Made by a program: the position numbers and the translations under genes. The notes below the pieces were generated by a model that saw only the letters and a program-made list of their open reading frames with translations, made no database searches and had not been told where the DNA came from. A DNA stretch of 64,000 nucleotides from assembly GCA_035578155.1 (NCBI GenBank), contig JAPWDM010000017.1, forward strand, positions 1,326,001 to 1,390,000, written 5' to 3'. This DNA comes from Brachynemurus nebulosus. Lineage: Eukaryota > Arthropoda > Insecta > Neuroptera > Myrmeleontidae. Positions 12,929 to 24,045 of the stretch are shown one piece after another. How positions within the stretch are numbered: position 1 is the first letter of the stretch; each line of letters opens with the position of its first letter.

Positions 12929-13111
12929 GGGTGTAAAGTAAATAACTCTCGTCCTTTTGACAGATGACTTATCTCGGTGTATAATTGCCGAAGACATAAA
13001 TTTTTTTTCGAAATTCGCTATCTGAAAAAATCGTATCCCAGCCAGCTCGTCGTTTAATATAAATTTCCCTGAACACGCCTCTTACCAAACTACAATTATT
13101 CACACCCTGTA

Positions 13112-14009
13112 TAATAAACATTTTATTAAAAATAGAAATAAAAAAAATTTATTTTACCATAAAATGTAAACATCTGCTGACTGTTTAAATGATATGTACA
13201 CTATCGGACAAAGGAAACCGAACACTATTTTTCATAAATTCTAATTAAAATAAGTTTATGAAATATTTTTGTAGCTTTTCACAGGAAATTGTGAATTCCC
13301 AAATCACAGGACATTATGAATATTGCAAAAACTATAACTCTGATATTAGTTATAAAACATGGCTGCATTATGCAGTATTAATTTAATAACAAATCACATT
13401 AAAATCTATACTTATGAATTGCCAAAAAACAGAAAAAATAACACCACAGAACAATAGAATTTTGCACAAGAAAAATTTCCATTGGTTGTAATTTTTCCAT
13501 TTGTTGTTAATTGTTGGTACACAACACAAACACTTTACAAAACTTTTCTTTTAATCACAATCTATCTAACGTACACATAAATATGTATTTATCTAAAAGG
13601 TACTTACAAAAATGTGATTGCCATTAACATTAGTTATTACCTATTAGTATCCCAATTTGTTTACAATCTACAGTGTGTTTCCACATTTGGTAGTTTCCAG
13701 GTAAAGTACATGAGAATAAACAGAAATTAATAACAATCTCAAATAACCGTTTATTTTTTGTCTCTCAATTTTCTCACTAAGATCAAAAATTCATTATTAA
13801 ACAATTTTAAAATGTTAAAACTTTGTAAAAAGAGACAGATGTGAAAAAAAGCAAATTATATCACAATCAAAAATTTATTTAAAATCATGAACTTTACTTT
13901 AGCTGCAAAACCATCATAAATAACCCATAATACATAAGTATTAGTTTTTACAAAGATGGACTTTTAGGCAGTGCAAGTTTAAACAGATCAAATTGGAACT
14001 TGTAAATGG
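13112..14009. other. A+T-rich stretch without recognised gene
   Basis: No gene seen. A sequence resembling a Tc1-type terminus (CACTATCGGACAAAGGAAAC) occurs near 13199, but no inverted partner was found. Confidence 0.5.
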
Positions 14010-15572
14010 CTAAGTCTCTCATCAGGGGAAACACCCAAAAACTCGTAGTTTTAGATTTTAATTTTTTTGTATTTTTATAATCTGCAAGTGTTGTGTAGCT
14101 GTGCTGGGCTATTAGTTTTGCAATAACTGTTTGTTTCTGTAAAGTACATGTGGGCAAAATGACCCATGCGTAAACCACCTAAAATATTTTTTTTTGTTTT
14201 TCTTCAAATCAATTGCAATAGGAGAGATGAAAATGACACAAAATAATAGTGCGCTAAATAAATAAGTAACGTACCTAAATTCGTTCACCTAAACCCAATA
14301 GTTCAGAAGTAAAATTATTTTATAATGGAAAAATTCAACCGCCATTTTTGAAGAAGCCTGTAAACCGATTTGGACGTTTTAAATTTCTATGGATAGTACT
14401 AATCGAATAATATCAAACAGGAAAGAAAATCAATGGGGAATCATCTCTACCAATTTTTACAAGAAAATTTCAAATTTTTTCATGAAAAATTGTCAAATAA
14501 TATTATTTATTAACCGATGAAAGTGTTACGTACAAAGGAAAATGGATTGAAATCATAGTTTAAGTTGCGATTTAAATCATTTAGCTTAACTTTTTTCACT
14601 TTTATTAACTTTAATCACGTGTAATTCATACTGACGCTTATGGATCATATTGTATAGTAATACAAAATTTTTGTTAAAAGGATAAAAAAGGATTAGAACA
14701 TTATGAGAACAAAATTTGACGTCAAAATTTTAGTTACTATTTTCTCACCCTCCTGTACTACAAATTTCATCCCCTAAAATTTAACTCCCAGCCACCCCTA
14801 TTTGTACAAATTTGAAAACTTTTATATCGTTCAATATCTCTAAAAAAATTGTGGTAGTTGTCCTTTGCATTTTTTCTTTATCTCTAGTCATTTTCAAAAT
14901 AATGAGTATTTTATTCAATCTTGCCACAAAAGTTTTTAATTTTTGTTACAAAATTTTTCCAAGAATCATCCCCATTTATTTTATTTCATAGTTTCATGAC
15001 ACTCGAGTAGATAGTATGATCTAAGATGATTTCCCCTTATAGGCAATTCTTTAACTGAATAAGTAATGCGTATTATGACAATTTTTTATGAAAAACTTTT
15101 GAAATTTTTCTATAAAGACTGGCAGAGTTGATGCTTCATTGATTTTGTTTTACCGTTTGATAGTACTTGATTAGTACTATCCTTAGAAATTTAAAACGTC
15201 CAAATCGATTCATAAGCTTCTTCAAAAATGGCGGTTGAATTTTACAATTATAAAACAAATTTACTTTTAAAATGACGGGTTCAGGTAAACGAATTTAGGT
15301 ACGTTACTTACTCATTTAAAGTACTATTACTTAGTGTTATTTTCGTCTTTCCTATTGCAATATTGATTTGGAGAAAACCAAGAAAAAATCTTTTAAGTAG
15401 TTTACACGTGGTTCACTTTACCCACATGTACTTTACAGAACCAACAGATATCGTAAAACTAATAACCCATCCCAACTACACAACACTGTTAGCTTATAAA
15501 AATATAAAAATCATCAAAATCGAAAAGTACGAGTTTTTGGATGTTTCCCCTTATGAGACAATTAGACAAATA
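14010..15572. repeat. large inverted repeat, arms of about 510 bp
   Basis: The left arm (about 14010-14520) and right arm (about 15052-15572) are diverged reverse complements. Matching landmarks are CTCATMAGGGGAAACA, GTACATGTGGGTAAA-like, CGAATTTAGGTACGTTACTTA, TTCAACCGCCATTTTTGAAGAAGC and CCAAATCG..TTT. The spacer is about 530 bp. Exact ends and duplications are unclear. Open frames at 13948-14178 and 15363-15581 are mirror readings of the two arms and are not called as genes. Confidence 0.8.
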
Positions 15573-16825
15573 TGTACATAAATTATTCCATGACATTTTA
15601 TGAAATGACAACATTGCCTACTACATATAAACATAATATTATGTGAATGGCGAATGCTACTTACACATACATATAAAAATTAGCTAAGTGTGTATTTCAC
15701 ACACATTAAATCAAGGTTCCTTAGTACATGCTACAAGGTTCCTTAGTACATGCAGCTGTGCAACCTATAGTATTTTTTTACGGTTTATTATGAAAATAAA
15801 TAAATTACTTGACAATGTTATTTGCACTAGTGTTACTGAAAAACCAATTAAGTGATAATTTGATTCCTTACAAATCACATCGACTTTGAAGTACAATAAT
15901 TCTGAAACGAGTTATAAAAAAAAAAAAAATTGTTGAAAGAACCTTAGTTTGATTTTAAGGGATTTTTCTAATGATATACTGCACAATAAGGTACATGGAA
16001 TTATTTTTGAAATTAGTTACCAAAAATTAAAATTTTATCAGTTTTTCAACATTTCCCTTAATATTTTGGATTTTAATTTTTGGGAGACGTTATCTAATTT
16101 TAAAATATACTTTGATATAAAATGTCATTTACTGGGAACCATTTTTCGTATTTAAAATTATTTTTTGAATTTTCAAGTAATTATACATCAAATAAGGGTT
16201 TCGAAATTTTTCTTCGAGACTTTGAATGATTGTATTTGTATGGGTATCGTACACAATTTATTATTTTTATGAGGAGTAAAAAAAAATTCTTTGGCTTTTT
16301 CTATTACTATTACACATACACATTCATATACATAACAGATAATGACCTAATGACTACTAACCTATATTTTTATAAAGCTGTGTTTCATGTACAATGACCT
16401 ACAAAAATTTTAGAAAAATTCTAATTAATTGTTTAGAATGAATTTTTTTTTAAAGAAATTTTTAAAACTAATGTGTCAATGATATTTAGATTACTGAAGT
16501 CGGTTACAGATGTTTGCTAAGTTTATAAGTATGAAATATGACCTGCAATTGTTTTATTACAAAATATGCTCAATTATTTTTGTACGCTACTGTACACTTA
16601 ATTTCAAAAGATTCGGTAAACATATTTTGTTGACGAAAAGCTTAACATTCAAAAAAACAAAAACAAAAAATATGTTAGGTAGTCAGAGCCTGATTAAGGA
16701 TTTTTTTCTAGGGGCCATTTTTTAACAAGTTTTTGACAATCAAAAATTTCTGAAATGAAACATAATCGGAACAAATTAACTAGCAAAACTTAATTAGTAA
16801 ATTGAGACCTTTCTCCCCGATTTTT
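15573..16825. other. A+T-rich stretch without recognised gene
   Basis: Contains only a short tandem duplication at 15712-15755. No transposon or exon signal was recognised. Confidence 0.5.
15712..15755 (+). repeat. 22-bp tandem duplication
   Basis: Two consecutive, almost identical copies of CAAGGTTCCTTAGTACATGC plus two bases. Confidence 0.95.
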
Positions 16826-16857
16826 TACGAGAGTTATATATTTTACACCCTGTATAT

Positions 16858-16863
<6 letters not shown>

Positions 16864-16933
<70 letters not shown>

Positions 16934-16938
16934 TAGAT
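16864..16938. repeat. (TA)n microsatellite
   Basis: Long TA run beside the end-like sequence at 16852. The Tyr-Ile-rich open frames here are artefacts of the repeat. Confidence 0.95.
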
Positions 16939-17097
16939 ATATAAGTATGTATTTATGTGTCCGCGTAAGAACTTTCGAACGAAACATCCTATTTTGACAA
17001 AATTTGGCGAAAACGTTGGAAGGTACAAAAATCTTGGATGAATTCTTCTGCTAAATACGCCTGATACCAGGAACCTCAAAAAAATGTTTTTTGCAAA

Positions 17098-17134
17098 AAT
17101 TCGCTATGTTATGCAGGATGCTGTGACAGAGGTA
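17098..17134 (+). repeat. dispersed repeat family, copy 1
   Basis: The core TTCGCTATGTTATGCAGGAT is followed by GCT..GACAGAGGT. The same core recurs at 33191-33227 and, complemented, at 61337-61371, so it belongs to an interspersed family with copies throughout the window. Confidence 0.85.
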
Positions 17135-17650
17135 TTAGTTTAATAAAACTAAATAAAAAAAAATAAATATTATCGTATTATTATCTTCAAGAAATTGTTT
17201 GTCTTTTTAAACGCAATTCAAAAGTACGCAATATTGATTGTAGTAATTATTGTTGCCTTCAAATGATGTATAATAAGTGAATCCAATAAATGAGTACGTA
17301 TTTATCTGTTAGTAACAGTGATATGTATCTCTACGGTTGATAACAAAAGGACACATTTCATTCTTAGTGACTAATTTAAAATTGATTGTTGGCAGAGTTT
17401 GATTATTTTTAATAAGAATAACAAATATATTCATTAAATTTAACTAAGAAAAACATCCAAATACCCCCCATTTTAAAAATTTTCACCCAAAAATCCCTCC
17501 AAAGAAATATTTTCATGGGACCGCCCCTGTCCAGTACAAAGTTTTATGCAGAGGCTATTATTCACATGTCATACATTGTGTAATGTGTGAATTCATCATT
17601 ACAACGTGGCCTTGCCCCTGATAGTGAATACATTGAGTTACAGGTACCTA

Positions 17651-17871
17651 CAGGGCCGGATTAGCAACCAAGCCTACCTAGGCCATGGCCTAGGGGCTAC
17701 AAATTTTTAAAAAAAGGCGGTAAAATGGCTTCTTTTTTTTTGTGCTTGTCAGTTATTTTTTAGGGGACAGTTCTAAAAAAAGTGGAAAAGTTTAATTCTT
17801 TTTATTTTTAAGCAAAAGGAGCAGCATTTTTCACGATGCCTAAGGCGGCATTTAGGGTAAATCTGGCTCTG
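17651..17871. mobile_element. hAT-like MITE (221 bp) with 8-bp duplication
   Basis: The terminal repeats are CAGGGCCGGATTAGC on the left and the complement of CAGAGCCAGATTTACC on the right. The flanking octamers GGTACCTA (17643-17650) and GGTACCTG (17872-17879) match at 7 of 8 positions. CAG..CTG ends with 8-bp duplications are typical of hAT elements. No coding sequence. Confidence 0.88.
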
Positions 17872-19224
17872 GGTACCTGTCAACCAATACATAAATATTT
17901 TGCGTAACACAGATTTTGAAACACGAGTTGCTGTAACCGAGCTCTTTTGATATTGAAGGACTACTTGATACAGGAGTAATTTCGACGTTTTAAGACTTAT
18001 TTTGTTATTATTAGTTGAAAATTTTTTGCAAGCACTTTTGTCAGATTTTCAAAGAACAACGACCTTCCTTTGAGGGGGTATTTTAGTCTAGAATTTTCAA
18101 AAATTCGATTTTTTTCATTTTCTGAAAGAATAGACCTTTAAAAATATATCCACAAAAGTAAATTTAAAAATTTCAAACATTTATAAAGTTATAGTCATTT
18201 TAATACAGTAGGTTCCAGTATCAAACACTAAACACGAATTGCATCCGGCGGTCAGTAAAATATTTCATCTCCCCAAGGTGCCATAAAAAAACACACGAAT
18301 TGCATCCCGCGGTCAAAAATCAAACACACGAATTGCATCCCGTGGTCAATATTTTATTGGGTTTGAAGGTGTAGTTGATTACAAAATAATACATATACAT
18401 ACATACAATTTATTCATTACCTACTTTATATAAAATAATTTTCAAAATCATTCATATTTTTGTTTTATTCAATTTTCATTTTACCTATTTACTGTATTTT
18501 AATGAAAAAATCGCCAAGTACGTATTGAGCCTGCATTAAGTTAGGGCTCCATAGTTAGTAGCTACTTTTTTACAAATTTCAGAATATTTAAGACATATTT
18601 TTTACCGCTATTTCAAAAATAATTTAAATTGAATGTCGAAATTAAGTTGAAATAATTTTAGTGTTCTTATCAAGTGCGAGTATCTCTATTTTCTGTTTTA
18701 ATTTTTGTATTTCAACCTGTGATTGAAAAGTCACAAGTTGGGGGCGAAAAAATGTCACTTTAAAATTCAGTATTTCAGAAAGAGGGTTAAAAAAATGGTA
18801 AAAGTAAATGAGAAAAAATTCTTTGCTGCATATTAAATGGAATCTCTATCTGTAGCATGTAGGTATACCTGTAAGTGCAAAAGATTTGACAAAATTGTAA
18901 GGGTTTCGTGGTTTTTACTACGGAGCTGTAAAAGTATTTGAACATAGAAAAGGATAAAATTTAATTTTTCCAAAATTATTATTCATATGTTGCTCTGCAG
19001 TTGGTTTACAAACTATGCCACCTTACCTTTGTACAACCATTTATGGAAATTGTCTACATAAATAGCTCTTTCTTTAAAATCGTAAACTACATGAAACTAG
19101 ACTGAAATAGCAAATTAGAGTTACAATTCAAAGAAAAAAAAATTTAGCTGTTTTCTCGGTAAAATTTTCTCCAAGGTAATAAAAATTTTTTAAGAAACTA
19201 CTGACCTAAGCAACCCTAACTTAA

Positions 19225-20387
19225 TCCCAGTGAACATAAAATGTAAATGTGATGTAACAAAGATATAACAAGTTACGTAACTTTTTTGACTTATGGGTGA
19301 CATAACAATTATATAAGATTAGAGTTTTATGTTATATACCTAATTGTTACCTGTATGTTACGTAACAGTTACAAGCCATTGTGACTGTAATAAAATGTCA
19401 CATTTGTGACTGCTATGTTACGTTTAGATGATGTATCAAGGTTGCTTTGATAAAACGTCACAGTGTGACTTTTATGTTATGTCTTCGCAACCTAACAATG
19501 TTACTTTGATAAAACCTCACAGAACTGACTCTTATGTTATGTTTTTGTGACGTATCAACGTTACTTTATTGAAATGTCACAATCATGACTCTTTTGTTAT
19601 GTCCCAATGACTTAACAATGTTACTTTGAACAAAACGTCACAACAGTACTCTTATGTTATGTTTTTGTGACGTATTAACTGCAGGAATCTTTAAATTGAT
19701 AATTCCTCGCGAATTGATACATTTAAAATTAATATGGTAACAAAACATTTCACAAAAGTGACAAGTGAAATGTTTAAATTAATATTGACACGTCACAAAA
19801 ACATAACAAAAGAGTCATGATTGTGACATTTCATTAAAAAAAACGTTAATACGTCGTTAAAATAACGTTTATTTTATTATTAATTTAAAAATGAAACTTT
19901 TATGAAAATTCTTGTAAGGCTTTATTTACTATTTTGTGATGTATATTAATATATAACGATGAGAATAAATAAGTGAATTTTGTTTACTGGTTAAGACTGT
20001 CGATAATTTAAATGATGCTTTAGCTTGAATAATGTATCGAATCCTGCAACAGTCAACAAAAAAAACAATAATAATTTAGGTGTATGTATATGAACAATAA
20101 GTTGGTAATATGTGTATGTATAATGTTAATAAGAAACAAAAAAAGGGAATTTTGAATTTGCTTTTTGCAAAAGAAGGCGTAAGGCATATTTTTATCTATA
20201 AGGTAACATCAAAGTTATATTTTCCTGAAACGTAACAAGAACATAACAATGTTACGTCACATTGTTACGTTTATAAGTGGGAAATTGTAAGTTACAGGTG
20301 AGTCATATGTGACTCACATTTTATGTAACACGTGACTTTCAGTTCTGTCACTGTGACATAAAATTTACAGAAAAATGTTCACTGGGA
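19225..20387. mobile_element. MITE carrying an internal 60-bp minisatellite
   Basis: Terminal inverted repeats TCCCAGTGAACAT on the left and the complement on the right (ATGTTCACTGGGA). The interior has five tandem units of 59-60 bp (19381-19679), then an inverted partial copy at about 19784-19838, so one strand could fold into a long hairpin. The motif GTGAC/GTCAC recurs throughout. No target duplication was clear and no coding sequence was seen. Confidence 0.75.
19381..19679 (+). repeat. 60-bp tandem repeat, about five units
   Basis: Units start near 19381, 19441, 19500, 19560 and 19620. Each has GTTACTTTGATAAAA-like, GTCACA, TGACT..TATGTTATGT and a GTGACGTATCAA-like end. Units are diverged from one another by several substitutions. 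Confidence 0.9.
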
Positions 20388-20520
20388 TGCAGGTCCAATA
20401 GGTAATTTTTTCATTAAAATACAATAAATAGGTGAAACACAATTTAAATGAAACAAAAATTTGATTTATTTTGAAAAATTATTTTATATTAATGAATAAA
20501 GGTATGTATGTATGTATGTA

Positions 20521-21440
20521 AAGGTGTCCCAAAATTAACGCAAGATTTGAATTTGCCACTATTCGTGCAGTAAAGCGTTGGCAATCCTATTAAAAAAACC
20601 GTTTGATAGTTGATTGTTTAGGGTTAGTAAAAATGGAGCGGTACACGATAGAACGCACAGCGAAGAGAGTTGGTTGAATGGATTATTGAACAAGTGGATG
20701 CCGATTTTTCGAACAAAATCATTTTCAGCAATGAAGCATATTTTCACCTTGATGGCTTTGTTAATCGTCAAAATTGTCGCATTTGGGGTTCAGAGAACCC
20801 ACATGTGATTGTCGAAAAAAAATTCATTCTCAACCTCCTGTTTGGTGCGGATTTTGGGCTGGAGGCAGCATTGAACCATACTTTTTCGAAAATGAAACTG
20901 GTCAAGCAGTGAATGTTACTGGTGATCGATATCGCGACATGATAAGACAGTTACTCGTACCTTAATTGAATGACACTGATGTGAACGACATGTGGTTTTA
21001 ACAAGACGGTGCCACATGCCATACAGCCAATGAAATAATTCAATTACTCTATGAGACATTTCCTGGCCGTGTACTCTCTCGTTTTGGTGATAAGCATTTC
21101 CCCCCTAGGTCGTGTGATTTAACACAATTAGATTTTTTTATGAGGCTATTTAAACTCACAAGGTCTACGCCAACAAGCCCGCAAGCACCCATGCATTAGA
21201 GGAGCAAATTCAACGCTGCATCAACGAAATTCAGCAACATTTATGCAAAACGGTCATGGAAAATTTCGACAAAAGAGTGCGTATGTGCTCGTAAAGCTGT
21301 GGAGGTCATTTACCCGATGTGTTATTCTATACATAACCCTATCCTGTGTACTTTACGATTCTATAAAGAAATAACAATTTAAAGAACAAAAATTGTGTTT
21401 TTTATTTAATTCAAATCTTGCGTTAATTTTGGGACACCTT
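20521..21440 (+). mobile_element. degenerate mariner element
   Basis: Near-perfect inverted termini: AAGGTGTCCCAAAATTAACG at the left and its complement at the right (CGTTAATTTTGGGACACCTT), extended inward by CAAGATTTGAATT. TA precedes the left end (20519-20520); on the right the first TA is offset by two bases. The interior encodes a broken mariner-type transposase. It sits inside the larger element 18072-22100 and is the younger insertion. Confidence 0.95.
20633..21336 (+). pseudogene. mariner transposase relic
   Basis: The reading starts at ATG with MERYTIE, the usual N-terminus of this mariner lineage. Most of the DNA-binding region is then missing, and homology resumes around WIIEQVDADF. 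The catalytic core follows in order: NKIIFSNEAYFHL, where the first catalytic Asp expected in FSDEA is Asn; VWCGFWAGG; WF-stop-QDGATCHTA with the second Asp kept; and PPRSCDLTQLDFF, followed by a stop. The C-terminus ends GGHLPDVLFYT then TAA. Frameshift near 20815, at least three in-frame stops and the altered catalytic residue make it inactive. Family knowledge: the protein cuts and pastes its element at TA sites. Confidence 0.93.
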
Positions 21441-22260
21441 TTATTTATAACCAGTTACACCTACAACAGCAATAAAATATTGACCGCCGGATGCAATTTT
21501 TGTGTTTCCCTTTATGCCTTGGAATTCAATTTTAGAGTCGGGTCGATCTTTTTCAACCGCGGGATGCAGTTCGTGATCAGCCGTATCAAATATTATACAT
21601 CAAAACTTTAAAGACGTTTTCCTGGAAGCTACTTTTTTCAAGCTGGCGTGTATGATATCTTAAGTTCTACTGAACCGATTTATTTGAAATTTTGTGTGAG
21701 CCCTCTCTTTACGTTCCTCTATGTCGCTTAGCAGGTTTAAGTCCAAATTTAAATTTTACTATTTTTGAAACTAACGCCATTTTATGAAAAAATTTTTTTT
21801 TACTCCTCCGAGGTAGGTACATTGCTACATCGTTACTGATTAAGTATCTGTTGGATTTTTTTGTTTCAAATGACTAGAAGGATTGGAATCATGTACGCTA
21901 GGACATCCCTTTTTTTAGACCCCCACTTTACCAGCCAATAACTTTCCGAGTTTAAAATTTTTTTTAAAAATTTTTTTTATTTATTATTAAAATATAAGTA
22001 AACGTAAAATAAAAAAATGGATAGTAAAAATATTCTTTGTTTTCTTTTTACAGAGCTTAAAAAACGCCCGAAATTCCTACCTCTAGACTAGAATACCCTC
22101 TTAAGTACTTTAACATAGAATTAGGATACTGAACATCACAATTTGTGCAGCATCTGCAGGCGTGACTTCTGTTTTATTGTTTGAATCAGTGTACGCAACG
22201 AAGATAAACAAGTGCTGAAGTTAAGGGAAAATTCCTATTATTATTACAAGAAGTTTCTTT

Positions 22261-22620
22261 TTAACCGACTTCAAAAAGAGGAGGTTCTCAGTTCGACGTT
22301 TTTTTTTTATGTATGACCACGCATGACTATTTATAAAATAGTTCGATTTTGATAATTCTTTTTTTATTATCAAATAGTAATAATTATATACCTACCTCGA
22401 AGTTGGTGGTCTTGTTTAAATTAGAAAAAAAAAAATCCATCTCCAAGGATAGAGAAATGGGAGATGATTGATTGTTAGCTCACTGAATTTTTTTAATGGT
22501 TTATTTTCGCTCATCTTATTAATAATACAATTGTCACATTAATATTTTATTAACCGACTTAAGAAAAAGGAGGATGTTCTCAATTCGATTGCATTTTTTA
22601 TTATTTATTTATTTTATTTT
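22261..22620 (+). repeat. interspersed ACCGACTT repeat, two partial copies
   Basis: TTAACCGACTTCAAAAAGAG followed by GAGGTTCTCAGTTCG at 22261, and TTAACCGACTTAAGAAAAAG followed by GAGGATGTTCTCAATTCG at 22553. This sequence style recurs in many arthropod genomes as an interspersed repeat; its transposon class is not settled here. The (TTTTA)n-like tract after the second copy is low-complexity. Confidence 0.7.
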
Positions 22621-23157
22621 ATTTTATTATTATTTTTTTTTTTTTTTTGCTATTGTGCTTTATATTTCGGTATATTTAAATCGATTTTAGTGATTCTTTT
22701 TTGTCTGAAATGATTTCCTTTCAATAAATTTGTCCCATATAAATTTGACCAGAATTAGACGATGGATTTCGGAGATACTCTACGAAATTCCCTAATGACG
22801 AAAATCACGCATATCGTGACTGGGTTATTGTGCTGAACAGTGAACTGAAAATCACAGGCATCGTCTGGTCATGGTCTCTAACGCTGTATGACGCCAAGTG
22901 AAACCTGACTAACTGCGACACCACACTATACCACCATATAAAATGTATCTGTTGTCAAAATAGTACATCAGTTGGCTATTTTACCATAATTCTTTATGAC
23001 CATTAACACGTTAAACTGGTTAGGTTACCTACTTACCCGGTGGTTAACCAATTGTGCTTACTAGGAGGCTTCAGAGCCACTCAGAAGGGAAAAATGAAAC
23101 CTAAAAGACGCACCTAAATAACTGTTTAACAGCACTAAGTTTTATCTACATTATACA
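22621..23157. other. intervening sequence, no gene called
   Basis: 22758-22901 reads for 48 codons on the plus strand with exon-like composition (including KFPNDENHAYRDW) but has no start or splice context. It is discussed among rejected items. Confidence 0.4.
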
Positions 23158-23159
23158 TA

Positions 23160-24043
23160 CCGTAAAACCGTCTAGACCCGGACACTTTTTTACATTTTTT
23201 GGTATAGTTTTATGTTTATACCTGTTTCCTTCATAGATATCGCCAATAAAAGTATTACCATTAGAAAGAGCGATTATTATTTGTTATATCCCTGACCCAT
23301 TTGTTTCATTATAAGTAAAAATAAAATAAAATAAAAAATAATTAGTAAGTGTCCGGGTCTACACCCCAAATCCGTCTTGACCCGGACACTTACTTAAATA
23401 ATGTAATAACATGCAAAATAACCTCTCCCGTCGGGTTTAGGACAGTGTTTTATATCGTCTGATGTCTTTGAACCTGTCAAAGACTTCAAAATATTTTGTG
23501 GGAAGGGTAAGGGGGCAATGCATAGTATGCCTCTCTATAAAGTAAACATACGATATGACACCAGAAGGAGGCATAAACCGCGTAATTCTGGGTTGGATAT
23601 TAACGTATGGAGAGTGGGAGTTACAACTGGTGCGAATCGCGGCCATAGTGTAATAAACTGATGTGTTCGGGTCTAAACGGATATACATATATAGCATGTA
23701 TTTTTTTATATATACATCGAATATAACTTGAAACTTCATTAGATGATGCGCGATAAAATTCTGAACACATACATGTCAAAACTAAAACAATATAACAATT
23801 ATGACGAAAATTACATGTCTAAGTTAGACACACATTTTATTTCTTTGAAAAACTGTAGGATAGTAATTCTGTAAAATTAGACAGTAAATGTTGAAATCCG
23901 TAGTTTTTATTGGTACAGCTGTTTAGCGGATGTTTTTCTCTCTCTAATGACGTCAAGAATAAATGTTTATTGTTGCAGGTTAATGTAGAAATTATTTAAT
24001 TTGAAGATTGGTGCAAAGTGTCCGGGTCTAGACGGTTTTACGG
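23160..24043. mobile_element. TA-flanked TIR element (884 bp)
   Basis: The termini CCGTAAAACCGTCTAGACCC (continuing GGACACTT) and their exact complement at the right form a perfect inverted repeat of about 27 bp. TA lies directly outside both ends (23158-23159, 24044-24045). Internal copies of GTCCGGGTCTA and GACCCGGACACTTA occur near 23350-23395. TA duplication suggests Tc1/mariner/pogo-type. The minus-strand open frame at 23437-23739 may be a relic but has no recognised domain. The well-matched TIRs suggest a young insertion. Confidence 0.88.
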
Positions 24044-24045
24044 TA

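Larger units (their letters stand above)
12929..16852. mobile_element. possible TA-target element splitting a (TA)n tract
   Basis: The left end GGGTGTAAAGTAAATAACTCT and the complement of the right end (CAGGGTGTAAAATATATAACTC) match closely for about 25 bp in inverted orientation. (TA)n runs lie immediately outside both ends. This fits a Tc1/mariner-type element inserted at TA inside a microsatellite. Alternatively 12929-13109 is a separate MITE of about 181 bp, because another ACACCCTG end followed by TA lies at 13102-13111. No transposase was recognised inside. Confidence 0.5.
18072..22100. mobile_element. large TIR element with inverted subterminal repeats
   Basis: The left end GAGGGGGTATTTTAGTCTAG matches the complement of the right end GAGGGTATTCTAGTCTAG. 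Three direct copies of a 22-24-bp motif (CACGAATTGCATCCCGCGGT) lie at 18233-18345, and two inverted copies lie at 21481-21575. TTAA follows the right end (22101-22104), but the left flank is CTTT, so a TTAA duplication is not proven. TTAA-targeting superfamilies (Kolobok, piggyBac) are candidates. The centre is occupied by two later insertions: a MITE at 19225-20387 and a mariner at 20521-21440. No transposase of its own was recognised. Confidence 0.65.

Noticed and set aside
13199..13226. Tc1-like terminus CACTATCGGACAAAGGAAAC
   Set aside because: No inverted partner or TA-bounded element could be found.
22758..22901. 48-codon exon-like reading with KFPNDENHAYRDW, faintly like part of a THAP finger
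   Set aside because: No Cys/His pattern, start codon or splice context, and it ends in a stop. Too weak to call.
23437..23739. 100-codon minus-strand open frame inside the 884-bp element
   Set aside because: No transposase motif. Retained only as a possible relic in the element's description.
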